From contig BFEA01000014.1 of NCBI GenBank assembly GCA_003427395.1, forward strand, positions 3,816,635-3,837,945: 21,311 nt of DNA, read 5' to 3'. The notes beneath the pieces were generated by a model. That model was not told the DNA's origin and searched no databases. It saw only the letters and a program-made list of their open reading frames with translations. Numbering within the stretch: the first letter of the stretch is position 1; every line of letters begins with the position of its first letter. Positions 17,514 to 21,311 of the stretch are shown piece by piece. The DNA comes from Chara braunii (lineage: Eukaryota; Streptophyta; Charophyceae; Charales; Characeae). Both the position numbers and the translations under genes were made by a program.

Positions 17514-17764
17514 TTTTTAGTTTTGAAAGTTCCAAGGGATGACGGGAAACTTCGAGCCTTCCTCCACTTTTTTTTTTTTTTAATAACTAATCCATTTTTT
17601 TTTTATTCTTTCTTTTAATAACCAAAGGTTCCAATCTATTCGTGGGGAGCATCACGTGCCGAGAAACGGGCTCAGCGTCCGTTCTGTAATACATTGTTGG
17701 TAGTTTGGAGGTCTGTTAAGACTCAGAGCATGAGAGAACAGGTATGGGCATGAGACATACTAAG

Positions 17765-17931
17765 CATGTTAAACCACCAGTACTTGGCCCAGCTATCGGC
17801 TGCGGAAGGAAAAAGAGTAGAAACGTTTCTAGTCGGATGAATTTGGGGGCTCCTGTAGTAGCCCGTACGTTTCCTAAAATTGTGGCGCGTTAACGGGCAC
17901 GGCTCTAGGAAGTACTGGTGGTTTAAGCATG
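17765..17931. mobile_element. Small inverted-repeat element, 167 bp
   Basis: CATGTTAAACCACCAGTACTT (17765-17785) is inverted at 17910-17931 with one inserted base. The 124-base core between has no open frame of note. Length and structure suggest a MITE, but no target-site duplication is evident. Confidence 0.65.
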
Positions 17932-18162
17932 ACCACAGTGCTGGATCCTGGTCCAGCATCCCCTACCATTCCTATCCTTCCCCTTCCTGATCCGATCCGG
18001 AGATCGTAAGGAGTCACCGGGGGGCACCAGCAGGACCTCCTTCCATCTACTAGCCCAAAGCAGGCCATATCCTCTTACTATCCCCATACCAAATATACGA
18101 ACTACACTACCCTAAAATACAGAAGATACAAAACTCACAATGCACAAAGCCAACCAAGGATA

Positions 18163-18336
18163 CCCAATGCCTACAAAAGCCTGAACATCTCCTTTTTTTT
18201 TTTTTTTTTTTAGAAGCATTTGGAAGTGTTTGAGATAAATTCCGCCCAATGCCTAGAAAAGCCTGAACATCTCCTTTTTTTTTTCTTTTTGTTTTTTAAC
18301 ATCTCATTAAGAAGCATTTGAAAAGTGTTTGAGATA
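18163..18336. repeat. Duplication of a poly-T-containing block
   Basis: Blocks 18163-18237 and 18245-18336 both read CCCAATGCCTASAAAAGCC, GAACATCTCC, a T-rich run, GAAGCATTTG and GTGTTTGAGATA. The second T run is interrupted and longer. Confidence 0.9.
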
Positions 18337-18402
18337 CCGCTCGCGCCCACGTGGACACCCTTCAGCCTCAACCTGCTGAAAGTAACAAGGCTCCCACTGA
18401 TC

Positions 18403-19077
18403 ATGGCTGCATGGCGAATGAGATGTGCATATGAGCACAGGCAGCACACATATGGCTATATGGAGGCTCGAGCCTCGATTCTAGAAGCAATCACTACTAA
18501 CACACATGCGGCTTGGCAAGAACTCAGAAATATGTTACTAAAGGAACCAGGTACAATCGAACAGAATGAACTGTCCGATAATTTCCGGTCCGTCTGGGTG
18601 GATGGTGCGCAGAGACTCTGCGAACTGGACCAACACAACCAACTGCGATGGAAGCAGTGGCTGTTGACAGAAACACAATGGGACATCTACCGAGAAGCCA
18701 CTCCAGTTCCCATTCCAACCGACCAACTTCATCCTAATCCCGGGATGACAAGGCACAACACACCCCCGGCTCCTGCTTCCCCTCCCTACACCCACCTTCC
18801 TCCTCCTGAACTCTCCAAAAGCCTACCCCAACCCGCCTCGCAACCCTGTCCTTTGGGCCCCTGCCCTGTCCCCCTGTCCTCCTACCCTCCCTCCCCTTAC
18901 CCCCCTGCCCACACCCCAGCCCTTTCGCAGAAGGCAGGCCAATCAGGGACCTTCCAGGAGAAAATCAGTGGAAGAGGGACTACTCGGAGATTTCTCGAAA
19001 ACAGAAGATGGAGTCAGCAACCAAGTCATGATAATGGATCTGACAGTGTATATTGGATTGTGCAAAGTACACAATAG
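18403..19077 (+). CDS. Hypothetical protein, helical N-terminus and Pro-rich C-terminus
   Basis: A 224-residue open frame from the first ATG (the frame extends upstream only through a duplicated T-rich repeat, so that part is excluded). Residues 1-98 have balanced, helix-favouring composition with six Trp (4, 38, 65, 83, 86, 93) and alternating charged and hydrophobic residues, unlike the chance frames elsewhere in the window. Residues 101-170 are Pro/Ser/Tyr-rich (PPPEL, YPPSPYPPAH), and the tail is basic with GRGTTRRF then Ser/Gln-rich. There is no signal peptide, membrane segment or recognised domain. It could be a short gag-like or transposon-derived protein, an exon of a split gene, or chance. 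No promoter or poly-A signal supports expression. Confidence 0.35.
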   Translation: MAAWRMRCAYEHRQHTYGYMEARASILEAITTNTHAAWQELRNMLLKEPGTIEQNELSDNFRSVWVDGAQRLCELDQHNQLRWKQWLLTETQWDIYREATPVPIPTDQLHPNPGMTRHNTPPAPASPPYTHLPPPELSKSLPQPASQPCPLGPCPVPLSSYPPSPYPPAHTPALSQKAGQSGTFQEKISGRGTTRRFLENRRWSQQPSHDNGSDSVYWIVQSTQ

Positions 19078-19234
19078 ACGGAGTCCCACTGCCGGTGTGA
19101 ATGGGACGGTGGGAACAGATGCATTCTTGGGTGGATAGATGAAGCTCTGGGTGGGTCGGGAATGTGGGTGGCCTAGGCTGCCCCTCACAGCTATGTGCAG
19201 GCCAGGTATCAGGAGGGGTGCCATCAGGACCTAA
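19078..19234. other. No gene seen
   Basis: G-rich sequence with GGGTGG and GTGGG words and no recognised feature. Confidence 0.5.
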
Positions 19235-19274
19235 GGGTTTAAGGGTTTAAGGGTTTAAGGGTTTAAGGGTTTAA
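19235..19274. repeat. (GGGTTTAA)5 telomere-like repeat
   Basis: Five exact GGGTTTAA units starting at 19235, 19243, 19251, 19259 and 19267, flanked by CCTAA and AGGCTT. It is one base longer than the plant unit TTTAGGG (here TTTAAGGG). Confidence 0.95.
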
Positions 19275-19746
19275 AGGCTTCAGAGCTAAAAGGCCTGGCA
19301 ATAGGTGAAACGACGGGCAACAGGTGTTAAGGGACTAACGGAGTCACTAGAGGACGATCAGACCCAAAAGCAGGGAGCATGATCCGGGTGAACTGGTGGT
19401 GGAAGATAAAAGTGCAGATTGGACAAAAAGGAGGGGCTAGTTAAGCGTTGTCTGATAGGATCTGTATGTTAAATAACTGACTCATACCCAGGAGCATACC
19501 ACAGAGCACACACTCAAGAATATACTCAGCCACATCTTATACCGCACAAGCGATCTAGGAGATAATCAATGCGCTTAGTCACGCACCTGAACTACACCTC
19601 ACGCAGTATGAGCCATTGGGCGTTGGCACAAGTACATGTTACGATCCTGGTCATTTCCCAAGTGCAAATTCACAATGAAAGACAATGCCACCCAATTGCG
19701 AAAGAAATGAAAGCACTTGCAAAGAGATAAAGACTAGAGGAGAGGT
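19275..19746. other. No gene seen
   Basis: Unremarkable mixed sequence; no domain-bearing frame on either strand. Confidence 0.5.
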
Positions 19747-19970
19747 AAAGAAGAAGAAGACGAAGAAGAAGAAGAAGAAGAAGAAGAAGTACACCAGCAA
19801 GACCAATGACAATTCCCCCTTCTCTCTCTCCACCTCCTCCTCCTCCTTCTCTTCACCAATCTTATTCTTCTCTCAATAATAATAATAACAATGAATGGAT
19901 GAACCAGAATCAATATCCGAAGTTCCCTCTTACTGCTGACTCAACTCACAACAACAACAACAACAACAAA
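19747..19970. repeat. GAA, TCC/CTC, AAT and AAC microsatellites
   Basis: A run of GAA/AAG trinucleotides (about 19749-19789), a TCTCTC/CTCCTC pyrimidine stretch (19820-19852), AAT units (19876-19888) and AAC units (19950-19969). Confidence 0.85.
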
Positions 19971-19974
19971 GTCC

Positions 19975-20801
19975 ACCATGGACATGGCTTCTCTCCTTCA
20001 TCCTCCTCTCTCATACATAGGCCATGCCGGACTACTGGGAGGCAGCTATGATGCTGCGCTGATGTCCCAAGACAACCCAAAGCAGCTATGCCACTGCTTG
20101 ACTTGGTCCGCTATGCCTGACTCTGCCTTGAGCTGCTCTGGTGCAGCGCTACCCCAACTGGGGCCTTCCAGATGCAGCGCCCAACAAGGTGATGAAGATG
20201 GTGTCCACCATAGCCTGGTAAGTGCCCTACCACTCTCCTACCATGCCCCCTTCTTCCTCCTCCTCAAGCTGGGGTGATCGCCATAGCCAGGCTGAGCCCC
20301 AGCGGACCTTCACCTCCAAGCAGCACTGCTTCAGTCCAGCGCGGCGCTCCAGCAGCATGTCGCCAATCCTTGCATACTGCAAATGAGGAAGAGCTCTCCG
20401 CTCTTCCTGAAGATATAGCGGCCTACCGGCCTCCTGGGCGGTGACTTCCTAGGCCAAGCGCCCTCCCAGCAACCGGTACCTCCTCCCTTTCGGAGGGAAA
20501 CATCATTGCAGGCTCTGTTGTTGTCCGCACAGGCCCTAGACCCAGGCTACTTGGACTGGTACCGGCCTACCTCTAACCTACCGCTACTGGGCGTCTAAAA
20601 ATGCCAACTTTTTGTCTTCTTCTGCTCGGCCTACCTGCTACTTGAGTGTTTTTCCCCAGCTGCTCTAAGTGCCGTGGGCCTACTCCCCGCTACTGGCGTG
20701 TTTACCCCCCGGCAACCCTTCAAAGCCACGGCCACAGGTAAGTACCGGCCCGGTGGGCCTTGCAACCAACAAGTACCCTTGCGGGTCACACACACATACC
20801 C
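19975..20801. other. No gene supported
   Basis: GC-balanced sequence with several open frames of up to 99 codons. One from ATG 19978 begins MDMASLLHPPLSYIGHAGLL, but none shows a domain. CCTCC-CTTTC-GGAGG at 20488-20502 is a small hairpin. Part of a retroelement is possible, given the A-rich tail at the window end. Confidence 0.45.
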
Positions 20802-20907
20802 AACCAGCAAGCACTCAGACAGGCATGCAAACCAGCAGGCACGCACACACACACAACCGGCAAGCACTCAGACAGGCATGCAAACCAGCAGGCACGCATA
20901 CGCACAG
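20802..20907. repeat. 53-bp tandem duplication
   Basis: Copies 20802-20854 and 20855-20907 share AGCACTCAGACAGGCATGCA and AACCAGCAGGCACGCA. They differ by A to G near the start and in the CA-rich end. Confidence 0.95.
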
Positions 20908-21092
20908 ACTTGGGACCACAGCAGAATGCGGGAATCACAGCAAGGCATTCATTCCATTGGCAAATCCCAGAAATCAGCAGTGTTCCCAGTCTGTGTTTTT
21001 GGCGGGTCATTACATACAGATATAAAAAGCTTTAGACATATCAGAATCAGTTAATATATAGACGATAACTGACAGTCAATACGCCATAGTAA

Positions 21093-21116
21093 GGCCGGGC
21101 TCTTCATCGCCCGGCC
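21093..21116. repeat. Perfect 8-bp GC hairpin
   Basis: GGCCGGGC pairs with GCCCGGCC around the 8-base loop TCTTCATC. Confidence 0.8.
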
Positions 21117-21292
21117 CCCTCATGCATATTGACAGCTCCTGCTTGCATGTTTTCATTCATCACATTGTACATTACAGGGACGCTGGACCCAATTTCCAGC
21201 AGGTGCTGCTGCCCACCAATAGATGGAGCCTCCCCGAAGGTGCTGGTGGTGTCTGCTCCTATCAGCACCCCCAGCAACCGCTCGGGTTGTTC

Positions 21293-21311
21293 AAAAAAAA
21301 AATAATAATAA
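21293..21311 (+). repeat. A-rich tail at the window end
   Basis: An A10 run followed by TAATAATAA at the edge. It may be the 3' tail of a + strand retroposon running from an unknown start upstream; it cannot be confirmed inside the window. Confidence 0.4.

Noticed and set aside
20802-20907. CRISPR-like array
   Set aside because: Only two adjacent copies of a 53-bp unit with no unique spacers; it is a plain tandem duplication.

Overview
This is a eukaryotic nuclear scaffold fragment, and most of it is non-coding. Large TA, GA, CATCAG and GGA microsatellites, several tandem satellites, poly-A/T tracts, tRNA-derived SINE copies and a 175-base assembly gap rule out a compact genome. The one clearly intact gene encodes a plant-type family 64 glycosyltransferase. 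Together with scattered plant-like telomeric motifs (GGGTTTAGGG near 9330, GGGTTTAA repeats near 19235) this suggests the green lineage, perhaps a large-genome streptophyte alga such as a charophyte. The organism is an inference and has not been checked.

Layout. Positions 1-3500 hold no convincing gene; they contain a poly-T tract, an extraordinary cluster of nine TCTAGA palindromes (161-348), small GC hairpins and short tandem duplications. Positions 3545-3742 hold a 132-bp near-perfect palindrome followed by a second, perfect one. Positions 4453-4897 are a 445-bp non-autonomous DNA transposon (MITE) with about 60-bp terminal inverted repeats and a probable 8-bp target duplication, set in a 96-bp host repeat. 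Positions 5500-8525 hold the most interesting region: a decayed Penelope-like retroelement. Its + strand reading frame runs from a reverse transcriptase through a Ser/Pro/Thr-rich linker to a papain-like-peptidase-resembling segment and RING-like Cys/His clusters. It is interrupted by three stop codons and two frame changes in the main path. Just upstream, between two TA tracts and on the opposite strand, lies a hammerhead ribozyme half whose CUGANGA core has been replaced by TA repeat.

Positions 8526-10777 are intergenic with a 100-bp tandem duplication and the gap. Positions 10778-11935 are the intronless GT64 gene; its last codons are duplicated just past the stop. Positions 12580-14780 are a field of minisatellites and satellites (21-bp, CATCAG, GGA, about 134-bp x4, about 80-bp x5). 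Positions 14990-17520 are a mosaic of retroposon debris: an about 100-bp dispersed repeat, two retroposon 3' tails sharing one terminal motif, and two minus-strand tRNA-derived SINEs. Positions 17765-17931 carry a small inverted-repeat element. Positions 18403-19077 hold a possible 224-residue hypothetical gene. The remainder is simple repeats, a 53-bp duplication and a GC hairpin.

There is no operon-like organisation. The glycosyltransferase probably acts alone in the Golgi, and everything else is best read as mobile-element and satellite sequence at various stages of decay.
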